64,000 nt of DNA from Candidatus Hydrogenedens sp. (GTDB lineage: Bacteria > Hydrogenedentota > Hydrogenedentia > Hydrogenedentales > Hydrogenedentaceae): contig DAOSBX010000003.1 of NCBI GenBank assembly GCA_035361075.1, forward strand, positions 1 through 64,000. Direction: 5' to 3'. The notes below the pieces were generated by a model. It made no database searches. It was given only the letters and a program-made list of their open reading frames with translations, and was not told the origin of the DNA. Within the stretch, counting starts at the first letter, position 1; each line of letters opens with the position of its first letter. Both the position numbers and the translations under genes were made by a program. Positions 35,934-46,523 of the stretch are shown here, one piece after another.

Positions 35934-37742
35934 ATGTATGAATCGTTCTATGGTTTAAAGGAAAAGCCATTTAGTTTAACTCCTGACCCGAAGTACCTCT
36001 TTTTAAGCGATAAGCATAAAGAGGCATTTGCCCATCTACTTTTTGGGATAAAAAACAGGATGGGTTTTATTATGGTCACAGGGGAAATAGGGACAGGGAA
36101 AACCACTATTTGTAGAGCGTTATTATCTCAGTTGGATCCAGATACAGAACTCGCTTTTATTTTTAATCCTTGTCTTAATTCTGTAGAATTACTTAAAAGG
36201 ATTCTTTCCGAGTTTGGGGTTCAGTCCAAGTATGAAACCCTACTTGAATTAACAGACCAGCTTAATGAATTCCTCTTATCAAAATCTCAACAGCAGAAAA
36301 ATTGTGTTTTAGTTATTGATGAGGCACAAAATCTAACACCTGCAGTTTTAGAACAAATTCGCTTGTTATCCAATTTAGAAACAGAAAAGGAAAAACTTTT
36401 ACAAATAGTATTGATTGGTCAACCAGAATTATTAGAGCGATTAAAACTTCATGAATTAAGGCAATTAAATCAACGAATTACGGCGAGATACCATTTAATC
36501 CCACTTGATGAACAGGAAACACGACAATATATTGCATATCGCCTTCATATCGCTGGTGGTAAAAAACGAGTTCAGTTTACACCAAAAGCATTGAAGTTGA
36601 TTTACAAGCACAGCAAAGGAATTCCACGACTTATCAATTCAATATGTGACAGAGCCTTGTTAGTAGGTTATACACGAGAAAAACATACGATTGACCATGA
36701 AATTGTAAAACAGGCAATTAGAGAATTAGAAGGGCAAATTCAACAACCACAAAAAGAACAAAAGAAAATAAAAAAATGGAAAAACTTAGTACCGAGCCCT
36801 GCTTTTGTTGTGGGTATAGCACTTATCTTAATTGCTTTAAGAATTTGGTTTATTCCTTTAGATGAAATGGCTCGTGAATTGCGGAAATTTAATAATATGT
36901 TTAACCCTACTGATAACGATACGAGTAAGGTATCAACATCTCAAGCGGAAGCGGTTAGTAAAGATAAGGATATGGGTGTTAATCCCGTTTTGACTTCTCG
37001 CATAATAGAAAATTTGTGGGGTCATTTTTTAGAAAATTTTTCAACGCAAACATCAGTTTCATTGCAAAAAATAGATGAACTAACTGTTGACCCTGAAGTT
37101 TCCCGTGTTGAGAGTGCTTTATTATTATTAAGAATGTGGAATTTAGCACTTGTAAAAAGCCAACCTAACGACAATTCTTCACAGGGGTTAGTTCGGTTTT
37201 TTAATGAAAATGGTTTATCTGCGGAAATTCTACAGACAACTGTATCTCATTTATTTGCTATTGGCCTTCCTTCTATGGTGTATATAAAGAGTCAAGAAAA
37301 AGAATTATGGTGCTCTCTTATTCAGGAAAAAGATAATTCAGTTACTTTATTTTTAGGACCAAAAAATCTTGTTGAATTGCCAAAGGACCAATTTCGTGCA
37401 ATGTTTCTAAATCTTGCTGTTATCCCATGGAAAGATGATGCAAGTTATAAATCTTTAGTTTTAGGCAATTCTGGTGATAATGTGAAGACACTAAAAAAAT
37501 TACTTCAGAAAGGAGGATGGCTATCTACAACTAATGATACTGATAGATATGATGAGGAAACAGTGAAAGCAATAAAGAAATTACAGACCGAGATGGGATT
37601 ACCTGTGGATGGGGTTGCGGGGAAACAGGTTAGGCTTGCACTAAAAAAATGGTCAACGGATATGTATGTCCCAAATTTGAAAAATCCTCCAATGTTTCTT
37701 CTTCATTTTTATTCAGGAAATAGTCAAAACACAAGTATGTAA
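35934..37742 (+). CDS. ExeA/GspA-like AAA+ ATPase with C-terminal peptidoglycan-binding domain
   Basis: ExeA-type proteins help place the type II secretin in the cell wall. N-terminal AAA domain (residues 1-265): YESFYGLKEKPFSLTPDP opening, Walker A GEIGTGKTT, Walker B CVLVIDEAQNL, and RQLNQRITARYHL. A single transmembrane helix (about 288-307, PAFVVGIALILIALRIWF) leads to a periplasmic part with a C39-like fold segment (about 390-515) and a peptidoglycan-binding type 1 domain (520-580, LGNSGDNVKTLKKLLQ, then LPVDGVAGKQ). Length 602 is typical. No gspB/exeB neighbour is present. Confidence 0.9.
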   Translation: MYESFYGLKEKPFSLTPDPKYLFLSDKHKEAFAHLLFGIKNRMGFIMVTGEIGTGKTTICRALLSQLDPDTELAFIFNPCLNSVELLKRILSEFGVQSKYETLLELTDQLNEFLLSKSQQQKNCVLVIDEAQNLTPAVLEQIRLLSNLETEKEKLLQIVLIGQPELLERLKLHELRQLNQRITARYHLIPLDEQETRQYIAYRLHIAGGKKRVQFTPKALKLIYKHSKGIPRLINSICDRALLVGYTREKHTIDHEIVKQAIRELEGQIQQPQKEQKKIKKWKNLVPSPAFVVGIALILIALRIWFIPLDEMARELRKFNNMFNPTDNDTSKVSTSQAEAVSKDKDMGVNPVLTSRIIENLWGHFLENFSTQTSVSLQKIDELTVDPEVSRVESALLLLRMWNLALVKSQPNDNSSQGLVRFFNENGLSAEILQTTVSHLFAIGLPSMVYIKSQEKELWCSLIQEKDNSVTLFLGPKNLVELPKDQFRAMFLNLAVIPWKDDASYKSLVLGNSGDNVKTLKKLLQKGGWLSTTNDTDRYDEETVKAIKKLQTEMGLPVDGVAGKQVRLALKKWSTDMYVPNLKNPPMFLLHFYSGNSQNTSM

Positions 37743-37849
37743 TAACTGTGTAAAAAATTTAATAGATAAATATGCCAATGGGTATACGTTTTGCAATTTA
37801 AAAGGATGTTAGGATGGATGGATAAATAACAATCTTTTTAGGAGAATGG

Positions 37850-39697
37850 ATGATGATTGATAATTCAAATGTCCTTTTGCAGAGAAGAGCAGACTTATTA
37901 ATTGATTGTTATGATAAACCTGTTGTTGTGATAGATAGTGAAGGCTATATAATTAATGTTAATACATCATTTGTAAAAATAATTCAAGGGTATGATGAGG
38001 ATTTCAAAAAGAAGTCTATTTTCCTTTATTGTGATGAAAAAGCAAGTAAAGAAATTAAAAGAATTATAAGACATAGAAGTCTTGTTGGACCTTTTGTATT
38101 TAAAGGAGCACTAAAAATCAATTCTGAAGTGGATATCCAAGTTTCTTTTACTGCAAGATTTGTTTTTGATGAAGAACAGCAAACCCGCGAAATATTATTG
38201 TTTATAGAACCTGAAATTCCGATTCGTTTTTCATTTTCTGAAATCATAAAATATTTTGGTGAAATATTCTTACCTAAAGTTCCTACTGCATCCCAGATTA
38301 TTGATACCCAGAAAAAAGTTCTTTATTCAGTAAATTGGGATGAATTACCAGAGAAATTAAGAGAAATAAATAAAAATGAGCGAATTTGCTGTTATTTGCT
38401 AAAAAAAAGTGGAACTATTAGGGAGTGTGTTTGTGAAAAAGCATTAAGAACGGGTGACACTCTTGTTGAAGAGGTTTGTATAGAAACAGATGAAGGTCCT
38501 TACTGGTTAGCTATTGTTGTTCTTCCGTTAGTAGATGAGAATAATAGCGTTAAGTCTGTAATAGTAATGTTGGATAACATCACAGAAGAACGACGGATGG
38601 CAAAAAATATGGAAAAATATTTAATTATGTCTCAACAGAATTTAGTAGGTCCTCAATTTTCAATAGCATTAGCACGACATTTGAGGAATCCTCTGACTGT
38701 AATGGTAGGTGCTATTGAAATACTTGAAGGGGATGTTAAAGACACATTCTTAAAAGGTGTCATTGAAAAATTAAAGAAAAATTGCGAAATATGTAAATCA
38801 ATTGTCAATCAGATTTTTAACTTTAATAATGTTTCATACGATGGAATAGTAAAAACAGAAATAAATGCGTTAGTCCGTTCTATGGTTTTGCCTATCTATG
38901 CAACAAACTCTTCAAAGAATGTGGTGTTCCGTTTTTCAAGGTCTTCTCTTTATGTAAACTGTATTCCTCAGCAAATTGCCCAAGCATTTATATCCATTAT
39001 TAATAATGCGATTAAGTATGCAGAGAATGAAGTAATGGTTGAAGTAAATCCGAATGACTTAGAGGTTACCATCTCGATAATGGATGATGGACCTGGAATT
39101 CCAGAAAATATAAAAAATAAAATTTTTGAACCTTTTTTTACTACAGATGATAATTCAAAAACATTAGGATTGGGTCTAACCCTTGCACGAACTGCTATTG
39201 AATTTATTGGTGGGAGGATTGAAATAAAAGACAGCCATTTAGGAGGAGCCAATTTTGTTATTCATTTACCTCTTGTAGATGAAGATGTCGTAGACGAAGT
39301 AAAAATGCCCCCTACCGAGGAGAAAAAAACACGAAAATTGTTATTAATTGAAGATGAGAAAGATTTACAGCACCTTGTCTCTTTGTGTTTACAAAAAGAA
39401 GATATTAAAATCACGAACGCTTATACATCTGATGAAGCAATAGAATACATGGATAATGAAAGGTATGATGTAATAATTATCGATGTCCAATTGCCAGGGT
39501 CTTTGAATGGATACCAATTATATGAACAAGTATGTGGAATTGGCAAATATAATGAAGAGCAGATAATAGTCATTACTGCCGATATCTTAAATTTAGGTAC
39601 ACAAGAATTCCTGAAAAAGATAAAAAGTCCCTATCTGGAGAAGCCCTTCCAGTTTGAAGATTTAAAGAATTTGGTCCATCAAATTCTTAATCGTTAA
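37850..39697 (+). CDS. Hybrid sensor histidine kinase/response regulator with altered H-box
   Basis: Cytoplasmic, no membrane helix. PAS domain at residues about 20-120, a second PAS/PAC-like region (130-250), a dimerisation helix, HATPase (about 370-475; N-box INNAIKYAE, G1 DDGPGIPENI, G2 GLGLTLARTA) and a C-terminal receiver (486-612) with acceptor Asp in IIIDVQLPG, Thr in VITAD and Lys in EKPF. In the H-box, LARHLRNPL, Arg276 takes the usual place of the phospho-accepting His and His277 that of the Glu. Autophosphorylation is thus uncertain. Signal and target unknown; no DNA-binding output. Confidence 0.88.
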   Translation: MMIDNSNVLLQRRADLLIDCYDKPVVVIDSEGYIINVNTSFVKIIQGYDEDFKKKSIFLYCDEKASKEIKRIIRHRSLVGPFVFKGALKINSEVDIQVSFTARFVFDEEQQTREILLFIEPEIPIRFSFSEIIKYFGEIFLPKVPTASQIIDTQKKVLYSVNWDELPEKLREINKNERICCYLLKKSGTIRECVCEKALRTGDTLVEEVCIETDEGPYWLAIVVLPLVDENNSVKSVIVMLDNITEERRMAKNMEKYLIMSQQNLVGPQFSIALARHLRNPLTVMVGAIEILEGDVKDTFLKGVIEKLKKNCEICKSIVNQIFNFNNVSYDGIVKTEINALVRSMVLPIYATNSSKNVVFRFSRSSLYVNCIPQQIAQAFISIINNAIKYAENEVMVEVNPNDLEVTISIMDDGPGIPENIKNKIFEPFFTTDDNSKTLGLGLTLARTAIEFIGGRIEIKDSHLGGANFVIHLPLVDEDVVDEVKMPPTEEKKTRKLLLIEDEKDLQHLVSLCLQKEDIKITNAYTSDEAIEYMDNERYDVIIIDVQLPGSLNGYQLYEQVCGIGKYNEEQIIVITADILNLGTQEFLKKIKSPYLEKPFQFEDLKNLVHQILNR

Positions 39698-39782
39698 TTC
39701 GCAAAACAACTACTAATTGTATTATTATTTTTTTATCTTCTATTAGTTGTATGAAATATTTAATTTTAACATTAGAGAATGG

Positions 39783-42620
39783 ATGAGGATGAATAAAGTT
39801 AAGATTAGTAATTTGTTAGATTTATTGTGTAGATTGATAATAGTTATAGTATTTTCCATTTCTATTATTATAGGTTGTGCCAAGGAACACCGATTAAGAC
39901 CAATTCAATTTAAACCTCACCCACCTTCTGAAATTCCAGAGAAAGAGTTACCCCCCATACCTACCGCTTCACCTGTACAGTCATTGAGGGTAGCGGGAGC
40001 ATATTTCAATGAGGCAAAAGAAGCCTTAAAAAAGGGGGATAAGAAAACGGCACAGGAGAAATATGTAACTGTTCGTAGAACTCTTATTAATGCTGGTATT
40101 GTCCCTGGAATCTTTCAAGAATTAAATAACTTTTGGGAAGTAGAAATGCTACCTGCCACAGAGCGTAGCATAAGCTTTGAATCTATGAACACTTATAAGA
40201 TTATAGATGGACTTAAGGCAACACCTCCTTATAAATCTATAGAGATTCCATTTCCAGTGCCTGAACGTGTCTTATATGAGATAGAAGACGCTCAAACTCG
40301 ATATCCCGACCGCTTCCAGGAGGGGTTGGATAGGAGTGGTTATTACGTGCCACATTTGAAGAATGCCCTTAAACAAGCAGGATTGCCACAAGAATTATGT
40401 TGGGTTGCTATGGTTGAGAGTATGTATAAATTAAAAGCATATTCCTCTGCAGGTGCTGCTGGGATGTGGCAATTTATTCGTTCTACGGGTAGCCATTATA
40501 ATTTGAGAATAGATTCTTATGTGGATGAGAGATATAATTGGCGAATTGCTACTTCTGCTGCTATAAATTATATGAAAAACCTTCACGACTTTTTTAATGG
40601 CAGTTGGGAACTTGCAATTAGTGCTTATAATATGGGTGAAGGAGGGTTACTACGTGCTATAGAAGCTAATGGTGGAGATAGAAATTTCTGGACATTAACA
40701 GAAACCCCTCCAGCTTGTTATCGGATAAAGGAAGAAACAAAAAAATACTATCCAAGATTTCTTGCTTATATTCTTATTTGTAATGATCCGACACCGTATG
40801 GCTTTACACCGTCTTCATATTCACCAATACAATGGGATGAAATAGAAATTAAAGGAATGTATGCATTAGACACATTAGATAGTGTTATGAATTATAAACC
40901 AGGGACCCTTTCAACATGGAATCCACATTTAATTCGGGGAGTTACACCGCCTCAAGGGTGTAAACTTATGTTGCCTGCAGGGGATGGGGTCAAATTAGCA
41001 AAGGTTTTGGATGACCCATCATTAAAACGGACAGAATTTATAGCGTATACAGTAAAGAAAGGAGAAAGTGCTTATCAGATTGCACGTAAACATGGGATTA
41101 GTGTTGATGAGCTTTTAAAGGTAAATGGCTTCTCCTCTGTAAAATCAATAAAAACTGGGGTAACATTACAGGTTCCAATGTCTAATTATAAAGTGGTTAA
41201 TTTTGCGAAACATCATGAGGAAAGTGAAAATATAAAAAAGAAAGACTTAGATTATCATACCGTTAAACAAGGTGAAACTTTGTATCACATAGCCAAAAAA
41301 TATGACATTCCGCTTAATGATTTGGCTGTTTGGAATAACATTACTGGAGATAGACGGCTTAAAGTAGACGAAAAAATTAGATTAAAACCACAGACCGAAC
41401 AGGGTGTTTCTTTTGCGTCAAATTCTACTACAAACAATACGAGTAAAGATAAAGAATCATCCACTCAGCAAATGATTAAGAAAAATGTTTACTATACAGT
41501 AAAAAATGGGGATACAATTAGCTCTATTGCAAAGCAATATTCGGTTAAACCTGAAAAGATAATGGAATTAAATAACTTAAGCAACAGGTCAATTCTAAAA
41601 ATAGGACAAAAGTTAATCGTTAAGCAAGAAACAGCCCAAATGGAAACTAAGAAACCACAATCTGAATATGCAAAAGTGCAAGAATCCAATATGGAGGTAA
41701 AAACAACAAAATTGGAAAATAAAGTGTATACAGTTAAACAAGGTGATACTTTGTCGAAAATTGCGAAAGAAAATAATGTTTCACTGCAATCTCTTTTAGA
41801 ATGGAATAACTTGGATACTAAATCTCAGTTAAAAATTGGTCAGAAAATATTATTATCAAAAAACACAGAAATGAATAATAAGACCGACACAGTGAAAGTT
41901 GTTAATGAGGATAAAGTTGATGGAACGTCTAAGGGAAAATTGGACGAGAATAAAACAAATAAAAGTGTTATGGGAACGATAGAACATACCATTCAATCTG
42001 GTGAGTCCTTATGGTCAATCGCTAAAAAGTATAATATACCCTCAGAAAAAATATTAGAATGCAATCCGCAAGTAAATCCGAAATCCCTCAAAATAGGAAT
42101 GAAATTATCTATTCCTGCTTCATCGTTATCCACTCCGTATGAACCAAATGTTTCTAATTCGAGTAAGGTGGAAAAAAAAGAAAAAGAACCTAATACAAGT
42201 CATAATGAAGTTGAGCAAATGCAGGTAGCCAAATCTGAAATTTATAAAGTACAACCTGGCGATAGTCTGTGGAGTATCGCACAAAAAAATAATGTTTCTG
42301 TTTCTGACATAATGACATGGAATAATTTAGAGCCAACATCAAAATTAAAAATAGGCCAGGAATTAAAAATAAAATCAACCAAATCTTCACAGAATATCTT
42401 GAATACTGCTTCTGTGAAGCCAAAAAGACAAAGAGTAGAAAGTGAGAGGACAGAAACAGCTAACGAACCAAAATCAAATATATATATTGTGGGAAAAGGT
42501 GATTCTCTATATACAATATCGAAAAAAACAGGTGTCCCTGTAAAAAAGTTAATGGAAATTAACAAAATCGATGAAAAAAAGGTTTTACAGATTGGAGAAA
42601 AAATTCTTATAAGTAATTGA
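39783..42620 (+). CDS. MltD-like lytic transglycosylase lipoprotein with seven LysM repeats
   Basis: Cleaves peptidoglycan glycan strands. A signal with lipobox IIIGC anchors it to a membrane. The SLT domain (about residues 175-320) has the catalytic Glu in VAMVESMY, then GAAGMWQFI and ISAYNMGEGG. Seven LysM modules follow from about residue 420 to the end, each beginning like YTVKKGES/YHTVKQGET/YTVKNGDT and ending like LKIGQKL, joined by Ser/Lys/Thr-rich linkers. MltD of E. coli has two or three. I use ATG 39783 (946 residues); the TTG at 39747 would add 12 residues. Confidence 0.92.
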   Translation: MRMNKVKISNLLDLLCRLIIVIVFSISIIIGCAKEHRLRPIQFKPHPPSEIPEKELPPIPTASPVQSLRVAGAYFNEAKEALKKGDKKTAQEKYVTVRRTLINAGIVPGIFQELNNFWEVEMLPATERSISFESMNTYKIIDGLKATPPYKSIEIPFPVPERVLYEIEDAQTRYPDRFQEGLDRSGYYVPHLKNALKQAGLPQELCWVAMVESMYKLKAYSSAGAAGMWQFIRSTGSHYNLRIDSYVDERYNWRIATSAAINYMKNLHDFFNGSWELAISAYNMGEGGLLRAIEANGGDRNFWTLTETPPACYRIKEETKKYYPRFLAYILICNDPTPYGFTPSSYSPIQWDEIEIKGMYALDTLDSVMNYKPGTLSTWNPHLIRGVTPPQGCKLMLPAGDGVKLAKVLDDPSLKRTEFIAYTVKKGESAYQIARKHGISVDELLKVNGFSSVKSIKTGVTLQVPMSNYKVVNFAKHHEESENIKKKDLDYHTVKQGETLYHIAKKYDIPLNDLAVWNNITGDRRLKVDEKIRLKPQTEQGVSFASNSTTNNTSKDKESSTQQMIKKNVYYTVKNGDTISSIAKQYSVKPEKIMELNNLSNRSILKIGQKLIVKQETAQMETKKPQSEYAKVQESNMEVKTTKLENKVYTVKQGDTLSKIAKENNVSLQSLLEWNNLDTKSQLKIGQKILLSKNTEMNNKTDTVKVVNEDKVDGTSKGKLDENKTNKSVMGTIEHTIQSGESLWSIAKKYNIPSEKILECNPQVNPKSLKIGMKLSIPASSLSTPYEPNVSNSSKVEKKEKEPNTSHNEVEQMQVAKSEIYKVQPGDSLWSIAQKNNVSVSDIMTWNNLEPTSKLKIGQELKIKSTKSSQNILNTASVKPKRQRVESERTETANEPKSNIYIVGKGDSLYTISKKTGVPVKKLMEINKIDEKKVLQIGEKILISN

Positions 42621-42720
42621 CATCATACCTTAATTTTTATAATAGTGTTTTATTAAAAGTTATTTTCTTTAATTCCTTGAATAGTTTATAATTATATTGT
42701 GGTAAATAAGGAGTGAAATC

Positions 42721-43287
42721 ATGAAAAGAATTTTAATTCTGCTTCATATAGTTATAATAGTTTTATTCCCTTTGTTTACATATACTGATGAACCAAAACC
42801 TATCGGAGATGTAGATATGTCAAATGCAAAATTAACAATAACAAGTTCTGCATTTAAGATGGGCTCTCCTATCCCTAAAAAGTATACAGGAGATGGTCCT
42901 GATTTGTCCCCCCCATTAAATTGGGAAGGAGTTCCAGAAGGAACTAAATCGCTTGCTTTAATTTCTGATGACCCTGACGCACCAGTAGGAACGTGGGTAC
43001 ATTGGGTTATCTTCAATATTCCACCAACGGAAAAAGGATTACCCGAAGGTGTCCCGAAACAAAATACACTTTCTAATGGAGCAAAACAGGGAACCAACGA
43101 CTTCCGTAAAATAGGATACAATGGACCTGCACCTCCGCCAGGAAAACCACACCGATATTATTTTAAGTTATATGCATTAAATGTAGTTTTAGACTTACCT
43201 GCTGGTTCCAAAAAGGCAGACCTGTTAAAGGCGATGGAAGGGCATATACTTGCCAGTTCAGAATATATGGGTACTTACCAGCGATAA
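42721..43287 (+). CDS. YbhB/YbcL-family (PEBP-like) secreted protein
   Basis: Bacterial homologue of Raf kinase inhibitor / phosphatidylethanolamine-binding proteins. Signal peptide at residues 1-20. The anion-binding pocket motifs are visible: ISDDPDAPVGTWVHWVIFNIP and GYNGPAPPPGKPHRYYFKLYAL. Length 188 including the signal is normal. The cellular role of these proteins is poorly known. AAGGAGTGAAATC precedes the ATG. Confidence 0.93.
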   Translation: MKRILILLHIVIIVLFPLFTYTDEPKPIGDVDMSNAKLTITSSAFKMGSPIPKKYTGDGPDLSPPLNWEGVPEGTKSLALISDDPDAPVGTWVHWVIFNIPPTEKGLPEGVPKQNTLSNGAKQGTNDFRKIGYNGPAPPPGKPHRYYFKLYALNVVLDLPAGSKKADLLKAMEGHILASSEYMGTYQR

Positions 43288-43300
43288 TTTTTAGTTGTAT

Positions 43301-43347
43301 AATACCTATTTTAAAAATTTATCAAAAGATAATAGGTGGTATTTTTA
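43301..43347 (+). terminator. Possible terminator after the PEBP-like gene
   Basis: Imperfect inverted repeat (AATACCTATT and AATAGGT-GG-TATT) with a 20-base loop, followed by TTTTTATA. The long loop and bulge make it weak. Confidence 0.3.
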
Positions 43348-43375
43348 TACTTCATAGACATAGAAAGGATAAATA

Positions 43376-46300
43376 ATGTTACCATTGGAAGTAGAACATA
43401 AGTTGGAGCATAGGTTAGAGGCTATAAGTAAATGGCGTTTTGGTAAGATATGTGACGTGCCTTTAGAGATGTCTCCAACAATGGAGCATTTTAGACAGCC
43501 TCCAGACCATCTTAAATATGAATCAGCCCCGATTGGTTCAAAATGGGGGAAACACTGGGAAACGGTTTGGTTCCGCGGAAAAATAGAAATACCAAAACAA
43601 TTCAAAGGGTATCGAATCTTTTACCGTCATGATAGTGTAGCCGAAAAATTACTATTTGTAAATGGTAAGCCGTATGCTGGTATGGATATAAAGCACAGAG
43701 AGGTGTTATTAAATAATTATGCTTATGGTGGCGAAGAGTATAGTATATATATTGAAGCATATTGTGGGCATCCTTTTCCTGGGGTTGAAGGATACGACCT
43801 AAGAGTGAGAACATTACATTCTGTAGGCGAGGCTCCAGAAGAGGAGCCACCTTTGACATTAGAATCCAGTGAATTACTTTTTGAAAGACCGTTTATCACC
43901 CAGCTTTATTTTGACTGCTTAGTCCTGTTTCATATAGCAAAAATACTTGATAATAATTCATTACGACGTGCCAGAATCTTAAAAGAACTAAACAAAGCAC
44001 TTGACCTTATTCCAATGCATTGGGATTCAGAAGAAGAATTAGAACATTCTGCAAAATCAGCTCAAAAAATAGTTGCATCATTAATGAAGTGCCAAAATGG
44101 TTCTACAACGCCTTTTGTCGGGGTTGTTGGGCATGCTCATATCGATATTGGTTGGCTTTGGCCTGTTCGCGAGACCATACGAAAATCAGCCAGAACTTTT
44201 TCAAGTATGCTGTTGTTATTAGATACATACCCCGAATTCCGATTTATTCAATCTCAGCCTGTATTGTATAAAATGATAGAAGAGCATTATCCAGAGTTGC
44301 TTACAAAGATAAGTAAAAAAGTCAAAGAAGGTCGTTGGGAACCTAATGGGGGTATGTGGGTCGAGGCAGATTGTAATATCTCTGGAGGTGAATCTCTTGT
44401 TCGCCAGTTTATTGAAGGGATTAAGGCAGTAAAAAAATATTTTGGTTATACCCCTGATACGCTCTGGTTGCCTGATGTGTTTGGTTATTCTGCTGCATTA
44501 CCACAAATTTTAGAAAAATGTAATATCAAGCACTTTGTTACCAGTAAGATTAATTGGAATGACACAAATCGTTTCCCATACGATACATTCTGGTGGCAAG
44601 GAATTGACGGGACACGAATCTTTACTCATTTTCTAACAACTCGCACCAATGGGTATAACGCTTTTCCTACGCCGACTGTTATAAAAGAAACATGGGATTA
44701 TGTCCAGCAGAAAGACATACAAGATTCTGTTTTATGTTCTATAGGTTATGGAGATGGCGGTGGTGGTACAACCCCTGAAATGATTGAAATTGCTATGCGA
44801 CTTAAAGATGTCGAAGGCTGTCCAAAAGTTAGTTTTGTGAATGTGTCAGAGTTTTTATCAAATCTTAAAGAAAAGATAAAAGATGAACTTCCCTGTTGGG
44901 TAGGTGAATTATATCTTGAATTACATCGAGGAACCTATACAACTCAGGCAAAAACAAAAAAATTTATGAGGAAGCTGGAACTTCTTCTTCGTGAGGTAGA
45001 GATTTGGAGTTCACTTGCATTTATATATGGAAGTAAATATCCGTCTCAAATATTAGAACAATTATGGCGAAAACTCTTGACAAATCAGTTTCACGACATT
45101 CTACCAGGAAGTTCTATTCATGAAGTATATGAGACTGCTGAAAAGGAATTTGCCGAAATTGAAAAAGAGCTGAATACAATTAAAGATGAGACGTTTCGAT
45201 TTTTAGGGAAGAATGTATATTCGGATCCTGAAAAACAAGGATATATTGTTGCAAACTCATTAGCATGGACAAGAAATGATTTGATATTTATTCCAGAACA
45301 TGAATTTAACGAGGCTGTAGATGTTAAAGGAAATCATTTAGAAACTCAACAGGTAAAAGATGGTTTGTATGTCTCTATGCTTTTACCTCCGATGAGTATT
45401 GTGCCAATTGCTTTAAGAAAAACAGAGCGTATAAAGCCAAGTCCCTTTGTAAACTTAAATAGCACATTGGAAACGCCATTTTATCGAGTTAAATTTGATA
45501 AGGCAGGAAGAATCATAAGTTTATGGGATAAAGAATGTCAACGTGAGGTTGTAAAACCAGGATTTTGTTTGAATTATTTATTTACTGCTGAGGATATTCC
45601 CGTATGCTGGGATGCATGGGATATTAATGCAGATTATCGAGACAAAATTTTTAGTGAGGAGCGATTAATATCATCTGAAATTATTGAAGATGGCTCTCTT
45701 GTTCATTCTATTCGCCGACAATATAAAATTGGGCGAAACTCAAAACTAATTCAGAACGTTATTTTTTATGCTAAGAGCCGAAGAATTGACTTTAAAACTG
45801 AGGTAGATTGGCACGAACGGCATACCATATTAAAGGCAGGTTTTTATTTCAATATATTAGCAGAGGAATTTAAGAATGAAATCCAGTTTGGATATGTTCA
45901 ACGTCCATTGCACCAGAATACATCATGGGACAGAGCAAAACTGGAAGTATGTGCACATAAATGGGTTGATATTTCTGAAACAAATTATGGTGTAGCCCTA
46001 TTAAATGATTGTAAATATGGACATGATGCCTACGAAGGTCGCATCTCAATAACCTTATTACGTTCCCCTATGGCTCCAGATATGGAAGCAGACCAAGGGT
46101 TACATACCTTCACATATTCAATTTTGCCTCATATGGGAGCATTTAACGTGAAAACAGTTGTAAATTCAGCTTACGAACTAAACATTCCACCTATGATTTA
46201 TAAACATTCGTATCAGGAAACAGAGGCAAATGAGTCTCTTAATTTGTGTCTAATTGATAATCCAAATATTATCTTAGAAACTGTAAAAAAGGCAGAACAA

Positions 46301-46507
46301 GATGATGCCCTAATACTAAGATTATACGAAGCAGGCAAGTCTCGGGGGGCTACAAGTATTGTATTTCCGTTCCGAATTCGAAAAGCATATATATGTAATT
46401 TATTGGAAGAAAATACAAGTTCATTGGAGATAAGTAATGGAAATACTGTTTTGTTAGACTTCTTGCCATTTGAAATTAAAACAATAAAAGTATATTATCG
46501 TAGTTAA
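43376..46507 (+). CDS. Alpha-mannosidase, GH38
   Basis: Retaining zinc-dependent alpha-mannosidase, 1043 residues, without signal peptide. The metal motif GHAHIDIGWLWP and the nucleophile Asp in LPDVFGYSAALPQI are present, along with RWEPNGGMWVEADCN and the later IGYGDGGGGTTP and NQFHDILPGSSI blocks, in family order. An N-terminal beta-sandwich (residues 60-160) and C-terminal beta domains complete the fold. Being cytoplasmic, it should act on imported mannosides. GAAAGGATAA precedes the ATG. Confidence 0.95.
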   Translation: MLPLEVEHKLEHRLEAISKWRFGKICDVPLEMSPTMEHFRQPPDHLKYESAPIGSKWGKHWETVWFRGKIEIPKQFKGYRIFYRHDSVAEKLLFVNGKPYAGMDIKHREVLLNNYAYGGEEYSIYIEAYCGHPFPGVEGYDLRVRTLHSVGEAPEEEPPLTLESSELLFERPFITQLYFDCLVLFHIAKILDNNSLRRARILKELNKALDLIPMHWDSEEELEHSAKSAQKIVASLMKCQNGSTTPFVGVVGHAHIDIGWLWPVRETIRKSARTFSSMLLLLDTYPEFRFIQSQPVLYKMIEEHYPELLTKISKKVKEGRWEPNGGMWVEADCNISGGESLVRQFIEGIKAVKKYFGYTPDTLWLPDVFGYSAALPQILEKCNIKHFVTSKINWNDTNRFPYDTFWWQGIDGTRIFTHFLTTRTNGYNAFPTPTVIKETWDYVQQKDIQDSVLCSIGYGDGGGGTTPEMIEIAMRLKDVEGCPKVSFVNVSEFLSNLKEKIKDELPCWVGELYLELHRGTYTTQAKTKKFMRKLELLLREVEIWSSLAFIYGSKYPSQILEQLWRKLLTNQFHDILPGSSIHEVYETAEKEFAEIEKELNTIKDETFRFLGKNVYSDPEKQGYIVANSLAWTRNDLIFIPEHEFNEAVDVKGNHLETQQVKDGLYVSMLLPPMSIVPIALRKTERIKPSPFVNLNSTLETPFYRVKFDKAGRIISLWDKECQREVVKPGFCLNYLFTAEDIPVCWDAWDINADYRDKIFSEERLISSEIIEDGSLVHSIRRQYKIGRNSKLIQNVIFYAKSRRIDFKTEVDWHERHTILKAGFYFNILAEEFKNEIQFGYVQRPLHQNTSWDRAKLEVCAHKWVDISETNYGVALLNDCKYGHDAYEGRISITLLRSPMAPDMEADQGLHTFTYSILPHMGAFNVKTVVNSAYELNIPPMIYKHSYQETEANESLNLCLIDNPNIILETVKKAEQDDALILRLYEAGKSRGATSIVFPFRIRKAYICNLLEENTSSLEISNGNTVLLDFLPFEIKTIKVYYRS

Positions 46508-46523
46508 AGATAGAGAATGTTTT

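Noticed and set aside
39400..42620. LysM repeats as a DNA tandem repeat or assembly artefact
   Set aside because: The seven modules differ clearly in sequence and linkers, so they are old protein-level repeats.
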